Source of the DNA: Myxococcales bacterium
GTDB lineage: Bacteria > Myxococcota_A > Polyangia > Polyangiales > Polyangiaceae
DNA: 64,000 nt
Direction: 5' to 3'
NCBI GenBank assembly: GCA_016706225.1
Contig: JADJKB010000022.1
Span: 248,001 to 312,000 of the forward strand
The notes beneath the pieces were generated by a model, which was given only the letters and a program-made list of their open reading frames with translations, ran no database searches and was not told where the DNA came from. Made by a program: the position numbers and the translations under genes. Shown here in pieces: positions 9,305 to 19,882 of this stretch (positions are counted from its first letter, which is position 1; every line of letters starts with the position of its first letter).

Positions 9305-9377
9305 CCGAGTGAGTCTAGTCGGCAAGCGCGAAAAGCGTTACGGGGCAGTTGCGGAAAAAGCACTTGGCTGACACGCC

Positions 9378-10265
9378 TCAGAAGCAGGTGCTGATCAGCG
9401 TGCAGCGTTGACCATTGGGGCAACCGACGCCCCCACACACGCAGACGCCCCAGAAACACACGCCGCCGTTCAGGCAGTCCGTGTCCGAGCTGCAGATGCA
9501 AACGTTGGGACCCGTCGCGGGTTTGTGACAGGTGAAACCGGGAGGACATTGGTTACCGCAGACGCCGCAGCTCGCTGTCGTGGTCAGGTCGGTCTCGCAA
9601 CCATTGCCGGCGAGCCCGTCGCAGTCCGCGCGACCGCCTGGGCAGGCCGTGACCTTGCACGCTCCACTGACACACGCCGTGGTGCCAATGGGCGCCGAGC
9701 AGGCGTCGCCGCACGCCTTGCAGTTCGCGCCGGTCCCCAGCATCGTCTCACAGCCATTGCCGGCGTTCGAGTCGCAGTTGCCGTAGCCGCTCGAGCACTT
9801 GGCCACACTGCACTGCCCTGCCGCGCAGCCAGCTTGTGCGTGAGGCAGCGAACAGGCCGTGCACGCGCTCGCGTCGCAGCCGTTGTCGGGCGACTTGGCG
9901 ACACATTGCGAAGCGCAGAGCTTCTCGCTGCTGGCGCAGCCCGCGCTGCCACCCGTCGCCCCCGTGCCCCCGGCGCCACCCGCTCCACCACTTCCGCCGC
10001 CGCTCGGGGTGCCGCCGCTGCCGCCGCTCGGGGTGCCGCCGCTGCCGCCGCCGTCAATCGCACCACCGACACCCGTCGTGCCACCGGTTGGCCAGCCTGC
10101 ACTCCCATCGCCGTCCGCCGCGTCAGGGCCAGCGCCTCCGCTGGTTCCCGCGTCTGTGCCCGAGTTGCCCCCACCCACGGTCTCATCGAGATCGTTGATG
10201 GAGCAGGACGCCACCAGAAGCACGCCCGCAACGAGCAACGACGCGCGATTCGAGCCCCGACACAC
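9378..10265 (-). CDS. Cysteine-rich lipoprotein with Gly-rich linker
   Basis: A 295-residue predicted lipoprotein. GTG at 10265 is chosen as start because it yields a compact signal peptide with a lipobox ending at Cys21 (LLVASC). A linker of about 85 residues rich in Gly, Ser, Thr and Pro follows, partly encoded by a 24-bp tandem repeat. The C-terminal half holds about 30 cysteines arranged in repeated motifs of the type Cys-x-x-Gly-x-x-x-Cys-Asp with Asn-Gly-Cys-Glu (for example NAGNGCETML and LAGNGCETDL). This resembles the disulphide-rich repeats of many myxobacterial surface proteins. The last segment, with CICSSDTDC and CVCGG, looks EGF-like. A ligand-binding or structural surface role is possible, but nothing specific is shown. 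Confidence 0.82.
   Translation of the reverse strand: MCRGSNRASLLVAGVLLVASCSINDLDETVGGGNSGTDAGTSGGAGPDAADGDGSAGWPTGGTTGVGGAIDGGGSGGTPSGGSGGTPSGGGSGGAGGAGGTGATGGSAGCASSEKLCASQCVAKSPDNGCDASACTACSLPHAQAGCAAGQCSVAKCSSGYGNCDSNAGNGCETMLGTGANCKACGDACSAPIGTTACVSGACKVTACPGGRADCDGLAGNGCETDLTTTASCGVCGNQCPPGFTCHKPATGPNVCICSSDTDCLNGGVCFWGVCVCGGVGCPNGQRCTLISTCF
10000..10044 (-). repeat. 24-bp tandem repeat in lipoprotein linker
   Basis: A 21-bp core at 10000-10020 recurs exactly at 10024-10044, giving a 24-bp period. It encodes a repeated Gly-Gly-Thr-Pro-Ser-Gly-Gly-Ser unit in the linker of the cysteine-rich lipoprotein. The period preserves the reading frame. Confidence 0.85.
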
Positions 10266-10453
10266 CTCGCCAGTGTAACCGATCCTGCGCGTCCCGGCGC
10301 CTCGCGCCAAGGGACCAAGAACGCCAGCGACCGTGGAGCAGTCAGCATTGTCAGATGCCTGAACGCCGACCGCGCAGCACACCACCGCCCCAGTGTACCG
10401 CCCCACCACGACCGAGCTACCATCCGCCCCATGCAGCTCGGAGCCACCGCCGC

Positions 10454-13072
<2,619 letters not shown>

Positions 13073-13116
13073 GCGAAGCCTCCGCGGGTCTGCCCACGCG
13101 CGGCGGATCGCCGGCC

Positions 13117-13149
13117 GATCGTCGAGGGGCCCTCGCGGCCCTTTCGATC
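13117..13149 (+). terminator. Possible hairpin between GH63 gene and gnd
   Basis: An imperfect inverted repeat pairs GATCG...GGGCC (13117-13131) with GGCCC...CGATC (13137-13149) around a CTCGC loop. It lies in the 141-bp gap after the GH63 stop. There is no T-tract, so it may be a weak terminator, an mRNA stabiliser or chance in G+C-rich DNA. Confidence 0.3.
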
Positions 13150-13213
13150 GTGCGTGGCCTTCGCTACCCTTCGTGCTTCGCGTCGATCGGCTTCGCGAGA
13201 AGAGGGAAACACG

Positions 13214-14218
13214 ATGCAGCTCGGAATGGTGGGACTCGGACGCATGGGTGCGAACATGGTGCGGCGCTTGATGAAGAACGGACACGAGTGCGTCGTGTCC
13301 GACGTCAGCGCAGCAGCCGTCGAGGCGCTGGTGAAGGAGGGGGCGACCGGCGCCTCGTCGCTGGAAGATCTGGTGAAGAAGCTGGCCAAGCCCCGGGCGA
13401 TTTGCCTGATGCTGCCGGCGGCGATCACCGACGCGATCGCCGACAAGATCGTGCCCTTCCTCGAGGCTGGCGACACGCTGATCGACGGTGGCAACTCCCA
13501 CTATCATGACGACATCGCCCGAGCGAAGCGCCTGGCGCCCCAGGGCATTCACTGCGTCGACATGGGAACCAGCGGCGGGGTCTGGGGCCTCGAGCGCGGG
13601 TACTGCCTGATGATCGGCGGCGAGCCGGAGGTCGTGAAGCGCCTCGACCCCATCTTCAAGACCCTCGCTCCCGGACGCGGTGACATCCCGCGCACGCCGA
13701 ACGCCGTCAGTGGCACGGCCGAGGAGGGCTATCTGCACTGCGGACCCCCCGGTGCCGGTCACTTCGTGAAGATGATCCACAACGGCATCGAGTACGGCGT
13801 GATGGCAGCCTACGGCGAGGGGCTCAACATCCTGGCCAACGCGGACATCGGCAAGCGCTCGCACGAGAAGGACGCCGAGACTTCGCCCGTGCGCAACCCG
13901 GAACACTACCAGTACGAGTTCGACCTGGCGTCGATCACCGAGGTCTGGCGCCGCGGCAGCGTGATCAGCTCGTGGTTGCTCGACCTGACCGCGCAAGCCT
14001 TGGCAACGGATCCCAAGCTCGACAAGTTCGGCGGCATCGTCTCGGACTCGGGAGAGGGCCGCTGGACGGTCGCTGCTGCGAACGACGTTGGTGTGCCGGC
14101 GCACGTGCTGACTGCCTCCTTGTTCGAGCGTTTTGCGTCGCGCAACCTCGATTTGTTCCAGAACAAGGTGCTCTCCGCCATGCGCTTCGGCTTCGGCGGA
14201 CACGTGGAGAAGAAATAA
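13214..14218 (+). CDS. gnd: 6-phosphogluconate dehydrogenase, decarboxylating (short form)
   Basis: A 334-residue cytoplasmic enzyme that oxidatively decarboxylates 6-phosphogluconate to ribulose-5-phosphate with NAD(P)+. The N-terminal Rossmann fold has the dinucleotide motif GLGRMG at residues 6-11. The substrate-binding elements include the Gly-Gly-Asn-Ser-His segment (about 95) and GAGHFVKMIHNGIEYG with Lys186, His189 and Asn190. At 334 residues it belongs to the shorter class, compared with about 470 residues for the classical dimeric enzyme; that class is often NAD-preferring, but this is not visible here. The start gives MQLGMVGLGRMG, the normal N-terminus, preceded by a GAGAAGAGGG purine-rich stretch acting as ribosome-binding site. 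The zwf start lies 2 bp after its stop, so the two are cotranscribed. Confidence 0.95.
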   Translation: MQLGMVGLGRMGANMVRRLMKNGHECVVSDVSAAAVEALVKEGATGASSLEDLVKKLAKPRAICLMLPAAITDAIADKIVPFLEAGDTLIDGGNSHYHDDIARAKRLAPQGIHCVDMGTSGGVWGLERGYCLMIGGEPEVVKRLDPIFKTLAPGRGDIPRTPNAVSGTAEEGYLHCGPPGAGHFVKMIHNGIEYGVMAAYGEGLNILANADIGKRSHEKDAETSPVRNPEHYQYEFDLASITEVWRRGSVISSWLLDLTAQALATDPKLDKFGGIVSDSGEGRWTVAAANDVGVPAHVLTASLFERFASRNLDLFQNKVLSAMRFGFGGHVEKK

Positions 14219-14220
14219 CC

Positions 14221-15639
14221 ATGTCCGGCGTCGCCGGTCCGGTGGTCAAAGAGCGGTCCGACGCGCTCGTCTTCTTCGGTGCCACGGGGGATCTCGCATA
14301 CAAGAAGATCTTCCCCGCGCTGCAGGCCATGGCCAAGCGCGGGAAGCTCGACTTCCCGGTCGTCGGCGTCGCGCGCTCGGGCATGGAGCTGCCTCAGCTC
14401 ATCGAACGGGCGCGGGCGAGCTGCACCGAGTACGGCGGGCTCGACGAGGCTGCCTTCTTGGTTCTGGCGCGCCAGCTCAAGTACGTCGATGGCGACTACG
14501 CCGAGCCTTCCACCTTTGCGCGCCTGAAGGCGGAGCTCGGCGGCGCGCAGCGCCCGACCCACTACCTGGCCATTCCTCCCAGCATGTTCGCGGCGGTCAT
14601 CGAGCAGCTGGGCAAGTCCGGGTGCGCCGTCAACGGACGGGTCGTGGTCGAAAAGCCATTCGGGCGCGACCTCGAGTCCGCACGGGAGCTCAACGCCATC
14701 ATCCACACGGTGTTCCCGGAGCACGCGGTCTTCCGTATCGACCACTACCTGGGCAAAGAGGCGGTGCAGAACATCCTCTACTTCCGCTTCGCGAACGCGT
14801 TCCTCGAGCCGATCATGAACCGGCATTACGTCGAGAACGTGCAGATCACGATGGCGGAGAGCTTCGGGGTCAAAGGCCGCGGCAAGTTCTACGACGAGAC
14901 CGGCGTCATCCGCGACGTCATCCAGAACCACCTGCTGCAGGTCGTGAGCTACCTGGCGATGGAAGCTCCGTCGTCCACCATCCCCGAGGCCATCCGCGAC
15001 GAACAGGCGAAGGTGCTCCGTACCGTGCGGCCGCTGAGCCCCGACCACATGGTGCGTGGACAATTTCGTGGGTACCGCGACGAGCCGGGAGTCGCCAAGG
15101 ACTCCTACATGGCGACCTACGCAGCCCTGCGTTTGTACGTCGACTCGTGGCGTTGGGAGGGTGTGCCGTTCTACGTGCGCGCGGGCAAATCTCTCCAGAC
15201 CACCACCACCGAGGTCATGATCGAGTTCAAGAACCCGCCGCAGGTCGTGTTCAACGAACCGGCGCCGGCCATGGGCAACTACATCCGCTTCCGCCTGAGC
15301 CCCCAGGTTCAAATCGGGCTCGGAGCACGCGCAAAACGTCCAGGCGAAGGCATGATGGGACGCCCGACGGAGCTGTCGGTGGTCGACCAAGCGCAGCCGG
15401 AACAGCAAGGACACGGCACAGGAGTGCGCCTCGGTGATTACGAACGCCTGCTGGGTGATGCGATGGCGGGCGACGCAACCCTGTTCGCGCGAACCGACGT
15501 CGTGGAAGCGGCGTGGGCCATCGTGGACCCGGTCATTCATGGGCCCAGCCCGATGTACGAGTACGAACCCGGGACCTGGGGCCCAAAGGAAGCCGATCAT
15601 CTGACCGCAGAGGTCGGGGGCTGGAACACACCAACATGA
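14221..15639 (+). CDS. zwf: Glucose-6-phosphate 1-dehydrogenase
   Basis: A 472-residue cytoplasmic enzyme, close to the usual length of 480-500. It oxidises glucose-6-phosphate to 6-phosphogluconolactone with NAD(P)+, the entry step of the oxidative pentose phosphate pathway. The N-terminal nucleotide fold has FFGATGDLAYKK (about residues 19-30). The family signature RIDHYLGKE lies at residues 172-180, with His175 binding the phosphate and Lys179 the substrate. A second conserved block, RAGKSLQTTTTEV, is near residue 320. The ATG at 14221 directly follows gnd. Its TGA overlaps the ATG of the ROK-type kinase (ATGA). Together with gnd and the kinase it makes a coherent glucose-to-pentose-phosphate unit. 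No 6-phosphogluconolactonase gene is next to it. Confidence 0.97.
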   Translation: MSGVAGPVVKERSDALVFFGATGDLAYKKIFPALQAMAKRGKLDFPVVGVARSGMELPQLIERARASCTEYGGLDEAAFLVLARQLKYVDGDYAEPSTFARLKAELGGAQRPTHYLAIPPSMFAAVIEQLGKSGCAVNGRVVVEKPFGRDLESARELNAIIHTVFPEHAVFRIDHYLGKEAVQNILYFRFANAFLEPIMNRHYVENVQITMAESFGVKGRGKFYDETGVIRDVIQNHLLQVVSYLAMEAPSSTIPEAIRDEQAKVLRTVRPLSPDHMVRGQFRGYRDEPGVAKDSYMATYAALRLYVDSWRWEGVPFYVRAGKSLQTTTTEVMIEFKNPPQVVFNEPAPAMGNYIRFRLSPQVQIGLGARAKRPGEGMMGRPTELSVVDQAQPEQQGHGTGVRLGDYERLLGDAMAGDATLFARTDVVEAAWAIVDPVIHGPSPMYEYEPGTWGPKEADHLTAEVGGWNTPT

Positions 15640-16337
15640 CCAAGGACCAGACGATGAAACAAGCTCACAACCCGCCGGCGGCCAGGGACATCTTGGTGAT
15701 CGACGTGGGCGGCAACAACGTCAAGGTGGCGCTCGGAGATCACGAGCAGCCGCTGAAGGTGCCGTCGGGGCGAGAGATGACGGCCGAGCAGATGGTGGCG
15801 GACGTGAAGAAGGCCACCGAGAGCTGGAAGTACGAGGCGGTGAGCATCGGATTTCCGGGCCCGGTGAAGAGCGGTCGGCCCGGGCGAGAGCCGGTCAACC
15901 TGGCGGGCGGCTGGGTGAACCTGGATTTTGCGGCGGCCTTCGCGCGTCCGGTGCGCATGGTCAACGATGCCGCGCTGCAGGCCCTCGGCTCCCACGCCGG
16001 CGGTCGCATGTTGTTTCTCGGGCTGGGCACGGGGCTAGGCACGACGCTGGTCAGCGACGGCTCGCTCGATCCCCTCGAGCTCGCGCATTTGCCGTATCGC
16101 AAGGGGCGCAGCTACGAGGACTACGTGGGCGAGCGTGGGCTCAAGCGCCTGGGTGCGAAGAAGTGGACCTCGCACGTGTTCCAGGTCGTCGAGATGCTGC
16201 GCCATGCCCTGCAAGCCGACTACGTCGTGCTCGGCGGAGGGCAGACGAAGAAACTGAAGGCGCTCCCGCCGGACGTGAAGCTCGGCGCGGGCAACGCCGC
16301 CATCGTGGGCGGCGTGCGACTGTGGTCACGCTCGTAA
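15636..16337 (+). CDS. ROK-family sugar kinase, polyphosphate-glucokinase-like
   Basis: A 233-residue cytoplasmic protein whose ATG overlaps the zwf stop (ATGA). The N-terminal phosphate-binding loop, VIDVGGNNVKVAL, corresponds to the ROK/glucokinase pattern Asp-x-Gly-Gly-(Thr/Asn)-x-x-Lys. GFPGPVKSG and VNLAGGWVNLDF follow, then the catalytic-loop-like MVNDAALQALG, whose Asn-Asp supplies the usual base, and the adenosine motif GLGTGLGTTLV. The cysteine zinc cluster of many ROK kinases is absent, as it is in polyphosphate glucokinases, and the short length also fits that group. It would phosphorylate glucose using ATP or polyphosphate. Position after zwf supports a glucokinase role. The phosphoryl donor cannot be read from the sequence. 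A second in-frame ATG seven codons on (TMKQAHN) is an alternative start. Confidence 0.85.
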   Translation: MTKDQTMKQAHNPPAARDILVIDVGGNNVKVALGDHEQPLKVPSGREMTAEQMVADVKKATESWKYEAVSIGFPGPVKSGRPGREPVNLAGGWVNLDFAAAFARPVRMVNDAALQALGSHAGGRMLFLGLGTGLGTTLVSDGSLDPLELAHLPYRKGRSYEDYVGERGLKRLGAKKWTSHVFQVVEMLRHALQADYVVLGGGQTKKLKALPPDVKLGAGNAAIVGGVRLWSRS

Positions 16338-16350
16338 ATAGTGAGCGCTG

Positions 16351-17037
16351 ATGTCCACTCGCCTCTTCCTCGTTCGCCACGGCGCCACCCAGCTCACCGC
16401 CGAGAACCGCTTCTCCGGCGCGGTCGGCGTCGATCTCTCGGACGAAGGGCGCGCCCAGGTCAAACACCTGGCGGCGCGGCTGTCGCGCGAGAAGATCGCC
16501 GCCGTCTACACCAGCCCGCTCAGCCGCACGGTCGAGACGGCAAACATCCTGGCGCACCCGCACTCCGACCTGAAACCGATCCCACGCGACGGCCTGCGCG
16601 AGATCAGCCACGGCCGCTGGGAAGGTCTGACACGGCCCGAGGTCGAGGCCCAGTTCCCCGGCGAGTACGAGACCTGGGAAGAAGACCCGTTCACGTTCGC
16701 GCCCGTCGGCGGTGAATCGGGTATCGGAGTCCTCGCCCGCGCCCTGCCGGTGCTCCGAGAGATCGTCGTCGCCCACGACGACCAGAACGTCATCGTCGTT
16801 TCGCACAAGGCAACCCTGCGTCTCTTGATCTCGAGCCTGCTCGGCTTCGACGCCCGGGGTTACCGCGACCGCCTCGATCAATCGCCCGCCTGCCTCAACG
16901 TCGTCGACTTCAAGGACCCAGTGCGCGCGCGCCTGATGCTCTTCAACGACGTCTCCCATTACCAGACGACACCGCGCCACGCGGAGGGTAACCTCTCCAG
17001 CTGGTGGGACAACGAACCCAAACCCGGCGGCGGCTGA
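16351..17037 (+). CDS. Histidine phosphatase superfamily protein (phosphoglycerate-mutase-like)
   Basis: A 228-residue cytoplasmic protein. The catalytic LVRHGAT motif is at residues 6-12, with His9 the predicted phospho-accepting residue. Partner residues are in TSPLSRTVETA (Arg), Glu of the REISHGRWEG block, and the second His in VVSHKATLRLL. These define an active member of the histidine phosphatase clade. Enzymes of this type act on many small phosphates (phosphoglycerate, alpha-ribazole phosphate, sugar phosphates). It follows the sugar kinase by 13 bp and closes the pentose phosphate run, so a sugar-phosphate substrate is plausible but not shown. The next gene begins inside its last 34 bp. 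Confidence 0.9.
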   Translation: MSTRLFLVRHGATQLTAENRFSGAVGVDLSDEGRAQVKHLAARLSREKIAAVYTSPLSRTVETANILAHPHSDLKPIPRDGLREISHGRWEGLTRPEVEAQFPGEYETWEEDPFTFAPVGGESGIGVLARALPVLREIVVAHDDQNVIVVSHKATLRLLISSLLGFDARGYRDRLDQSPACLNVVDFKDPVRARLMLFNDVSHYQTTPRHAEGNLSSWWDNEPKPGGG

Positions 17038-17627
17038 CCGCGATCGGCGCGCTCGCCGCGCTTGCCACGCTCACTGCGGGATGTGAGCCCCGGCGCGCCG
17101 GCTCGGAAGCGGTCTCGAACCCCACGGCGACGACTGCATCGAACCCCGTGGTCGAGAACGGAGCAGCAATGAAACAGAGCGCGCTGCGCGTCCAACCGTT
17201 GAGCGCTGGCTATGGCGGCGTCGGCCCAGCCACCCCGGCGCCGCATCCGGACACCTGGGTCGTCTTGTTTCTGGATGTCGAGTCCGACGGCGGGCTCTCA
17301 CGAGTGGCGGTCGAGGCCGTCGAGCTGCTGGCCAGCGACGGCAAGGTCGTCGCACGCGCCGTGCCGCCCTGGTCGCTGCGGCGTGATCAGGGGAGCGTGG
17401 GAGACGAAGCGCGCAAGAGGGGGGACTTCTCCGAACAAGACACCGTGCCCTTCGACGGCAACACCACGCGCGGCTCGAAGCTCCGGCTGCGTGTGCACGC
17501 GCCGCTCGACACGCGATCCGATTCACTCACGCCACAGCCCGCGCGCTTCCGCGCCCGGCTCGTCGCCGCCGGCGATCCCGGCGTCTGGGTCGAAGGCCCG
17601 CTCTTGGGGCCCTGGCCAACGGGTTAG
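17004..17627 (+). CDS. Putative lipoprotein of unknown function
   Basis: A 207-residue predicted lipoprotein whose GTG start lies inside the last 34 bp of the phosphatase gene in another frame. The n-region is Arg-rich (RTQTRRR), the core is Ala/Leu-rich, and the lipobox ends at Cys27 (TLTAGC). The mature part has no cysteines of note and looks beta-rich: WVVLFLDVESDG, then a segment on properties such as VEAVELLASDGKVVARAV, then FDGNTTRGSKLRLRVHAPL. I do not recognise the family. The overlap suggests coupling to the upstream operon, although the function need not be related. Confidence 0.72.
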   Translation: MGQRTQTRRRLTAIGALAALATLTAGCEPRRAGSEAVSNPTATTASNPVVENGAAMKQSALRVQPLSAGYGGVGPATPAPHPDTWVVLFLDVESDGGLSRVAVEAVELLASDGKVVARAVPPWSLRRDQGSVGDEARKRGDFSEQDTVPFDGNTTRGSKLRLRVHAPLDTRSDSLTPQPARFRARLVAAGDPGVWVEGPLLGPWPTG

Positions 17628-17634
17628 GTCGAGC

Positions 17635-18426
17635 ATGTCGGAGAGGCTCATCGGCATTGGTGTGATCGCAATCTGCGCCTGCGGGGCGCGTACGAGCTCG
17701 CGCGAACCATCGCAGCCGGCGCGCCCGTCCATGGCCATCGCCCAGACGCCCACTGCGCCGGTCGCCACACCACCGCCCGCTGTGGTGGCGGCGCCGGCTC
17801 CCGCCGTTTCGCCACCCCCGCAACCGCTCCCGAAGCAGCGCTTCGCGGCCGCGCGGCGCTTCATCGAGAAGACGAAGCTCGACATGTATCGATATCACGA
17901 GCACCGGGTCGGGAACGTCGAGGGCTACCTCGCGCCGATCTTGGCGACGAGCGACGGAGGGTTTCTGGTGGTGGGCACCCGAGCTGATTACCCGAAGGGC
18001 AAGTACCAGGTCGGCAAGTCGCGACCGGTGGTGTGCAAGCTGGACGCCGAGGGCAAGCTCACGTGGGAGCGCGCGTACCGAGCCAACGGGTTCGTCGACT
18101 ACGAGGGAGCAAGTGCGCTCGAGGTGGATGACGGCTACCTCGTGTACGTTCTGTCCTACGTGCACCCGGGACGCGGTGCTGTCGCGCGCCTGGTACGGAT
18201 CGATGGCAAGGGCGGCGTGGTGTGGGATCTGAAGCTGCGGGGCCAGGGCCGCGAGAACACTCCCTTCCCCCAGAACGTGCGCCTGCACCAGGGACAGCTC
18301 CTCCTGGATGGACACATCTACAAGGACAGCTCGGACACGGCGTACGGTTGGACGGGAAGCGTCAGCCTCGACGGCAAGCTGCTCAGCGACGAGGTCGGGG
18401 GAGCCAACCCCTACGGCAAGAAGTGA
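17635..18426 (+). CDS. Secreted beta-propeller-like protein of unknown function
   Basis: A 263-residue protein starting 8 bp after the preceding stop. The short hydrophobic N-terminus (LIGIGVIAICACGA) could be a lipoprotein signal with Cys14 or Cys16 as acceptor, although the lipobox is atypical. A Pro/Ala-rich linker (about residues 25-75) follows. The rest contains strand pairs of the type found in propeller blades (GGFLVVGTRADY, VCKLDAEGKLTWERAY, ARLVRIDGKGGVVWDLKL), with the pattern hydrophobic-Asp-x-x-Gly-x-hydrophobic-Trp. That resembles PQQ/WD-type repeats, enough for perhaps four blades. No catalytic residues are recognisable. Probably an envelope protein cotranscribed with the upstream lipoprotein. 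Confidence 0.7.
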   Translation: MSERLIGIGVIAICACGARTSSREPSQPARPSMAIAQTPTAPVATPPPAVVAAPAPAVSPPPQPLPKQRFAAARRFIEKTKLDMYRYHEHRVGNVEGYLAPILATSDGGFLVVGTRADYPKGKYQVGKSRPVVCKLDAEGKLTWERAYRANGFVDYEGASALEVDDGYLVYVLSYVHPGRGAVARLVRIDGKGGVVWDLKLRGQGRENTPFPQNVRLHQGQLLLDGHIYKDSSDTAYGWTGSVSLDGKLLSDEVGGANPYGKK

Positions 18427-18441
18427 GGCGCTGGTGAGCCG

Positions 18442-19794
18442 CTAGTCCGCGGCGCGGCGCGCCAGATCGAGCGTCACGACACTCGCGAGCAAGCAGGTCT
18501 TCTGCCCGGCGTCTTCCGTGTAACAGGTACAGGTCGACCCGGCGGTGGCACACCACGCCTCGTTCGCAGGCACGAAGAAATTCTGGGGCGGACTCTGGTT
18601 GCTGAAGCCGGTGTAGAAGAGCCAGTACCCGTCGGGGCGCAGCACGACGTCGGCCCCGGTCAGCCAGCCATAGGCCTCGTAGGTGTGGGAGGCATCCCAG
18701 TCGAACACGTGTTTGGGGTTCGATAGCTGGAACGAGTTACCGTCCGGCGAGGTGGCGTGGGAGAGGTGCACCGACACGTTGAAGTTGGTCGCCGCCGTGG
18801 CCTTCTCGGCATCCGTGTCGGCGTTGAAGAACAGCTCGAACTTCGTACTCTTCGGGTTCCACACCACCGACGGCTGCATGCCGCCTGCCTGCGGATTGCC
18901 CGCCGCTTGCGTCCATTGCACACCGTCCTTCGACGTGGCGTGACTGACTCCGAACGCGAGCGGTTTCTTCGCGGCATCGACCGCCATCGACGAAAAGAAC
19001 AGGTGCCAGGTGTCGCCGACGATCACGACCTCGGGATCGGCCACCAGTCCGTCGTCGACGCCGGCCATCCCGGGAAATGCGTCTCGCCCAAGCAGGAGCA
19101 ACCCGGCGATGTTCTGGTAGGGCGTCGTCTTACCCGCGTAGGGCGACTCACTCGCGGGCGGTCGCTGGAACGAGCGTCCGTCGGCCGAATAGGCAACGCC
19201 GATCTGATACCAGACGTAGCCAGCGACCGAGCTCTGAACCGCGGCGAAGTTCCCGCCCGAATAGAACATCACGTAGCGGCGGTCTGGCGGGTTCGTCGGC
19301 ACCTTGATCACGGTCGGCGTCTCGACGCGGTCGTAGTCCCAGTCCGCCGGGGCACCCTTGGCGCTGAGCACCGGCTTGTCCTCTACAGTCCACGTCACGC
19401 CATCACTACTCTCCGCATACAAGATCGCCGTCGCGGGATCGGGCGCGAGGTAGTCGGCGTCCAGCGGCGACTGCCACCACGCCTTCCATTTGCCCTCGTC
19501 CTCGTCGTAGAGAACGCTGGGATCGGCAATGAAGAGCTCGAGCCTTCCGTCGGCGTGTTTGGCCCCGGCCGTGTACAGCGGGTTCTTTTCGCAGCGGGTG
19601 AACGCGGCGCCGACGGGCCCACAGCTATCCCCCCCATCAACGCTCGCGTCCGAAGCGTCGACGCTCGACCCGTCCGGCATCGCATCGCCCGCCGGCGAAT
19701 CAGCCTGAGCGTCCTTCTTGCCCGGCGAGTCCCTCGGCGTCTCCGACGAGCAGGTCGCAGTGAGCGCGCACACCAGCAATATCAGCCGCTTCAC
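18442..19794 (-). CDS. Lipoprotein with glycosyl-hydrolase-like five-bladed propeller
   Basis: A 450-residue predicted lipoprotein. GTG at 19794 gives a Lys-Arg n-region and Leu-rich core, with Cys15 (ALTATC) as likely acceptor; the lipobox is slightly atypical. An Asp/Ala/Ser linker leads to a domain of about 360 residues with repeated strand motifs ending in aromatic-rich turns: ADPSVLYDEDEGKWKAWW, ILYAESSDGVTW, RRYVMFYSGG, ADPEVVIVGDTWHLFFSS and PDGYWLFYTGF. Repeated Asp-Pro-x-Val with Trp-x-x-Phe-(Tyr/Phe) is the signature of the five-bladed beta-propellers of GH43, GH32/68 and GH130. A function in glycan binding or cleavage is inferred; the catalytic triad cannot be assigned. It is divergent from the beta-helix gene across 88 bp. 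Confidence 0.8.
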   Translation of the reverse strand: MKRLILLVCALTATCSSETPRDSPGKKDAQADSPAGDAMPDGSSVDASDASVDGGDSCGPVGAAFTRCEKNPLYTAGAKHADGRLELFIADPSVLYDEDEGKWKAWWQSPLDADYLAPDPATAILYAESSDGVTWTVEDKPVLSAKGAPADWDYDRVETPTVIKVPTNPPDRRYVMFYSGGNFAAVQSSVAGYVWYQIGVAYSADGRSFQRPPASESPYAGKTTPYQNIAGLLLLGRDAFPGMAGVDDGLVADPEVVIVGDTWHLFFSSMAVDAAKKPLAFGVSHATSKDGVQWTQAAGNPQAGGMQPSVVWNPKSTKFELFFNADTDAEKATAATNFNVSVHLSHATSPDGNSFQLSNPKHVFDWDASHTYEAYGWLTGADVVLRPDGYWLFYTGFSNQSPPQNFFVPANEAWCATAGSTCTCYTEDAGQKTCLLASVVTLDLARRAAD

Positions 19795-19882
19795 GTGCGA
19801 CAGAATAACGGAGTTCCCGCGCCTTACCAACCGCTCGCGTCCCCTGCGCGAAACGACGAAGCACGCCGCACACACTCGGCGT

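Noticed and set aside
9961..10060. Dense GCC-rich repeats as a possible regulatory or recombination site
   Set aside because: They are explained by the in-frame Gly/Ser/Thr/Pro linker of a lipoprotein.
17527..18315. A minus-strand open frame across the propeller-like gene
   Set aside because: Composition is that of an antisense shadow, and the plus frame has a signal-like start and repeated strand motifs.
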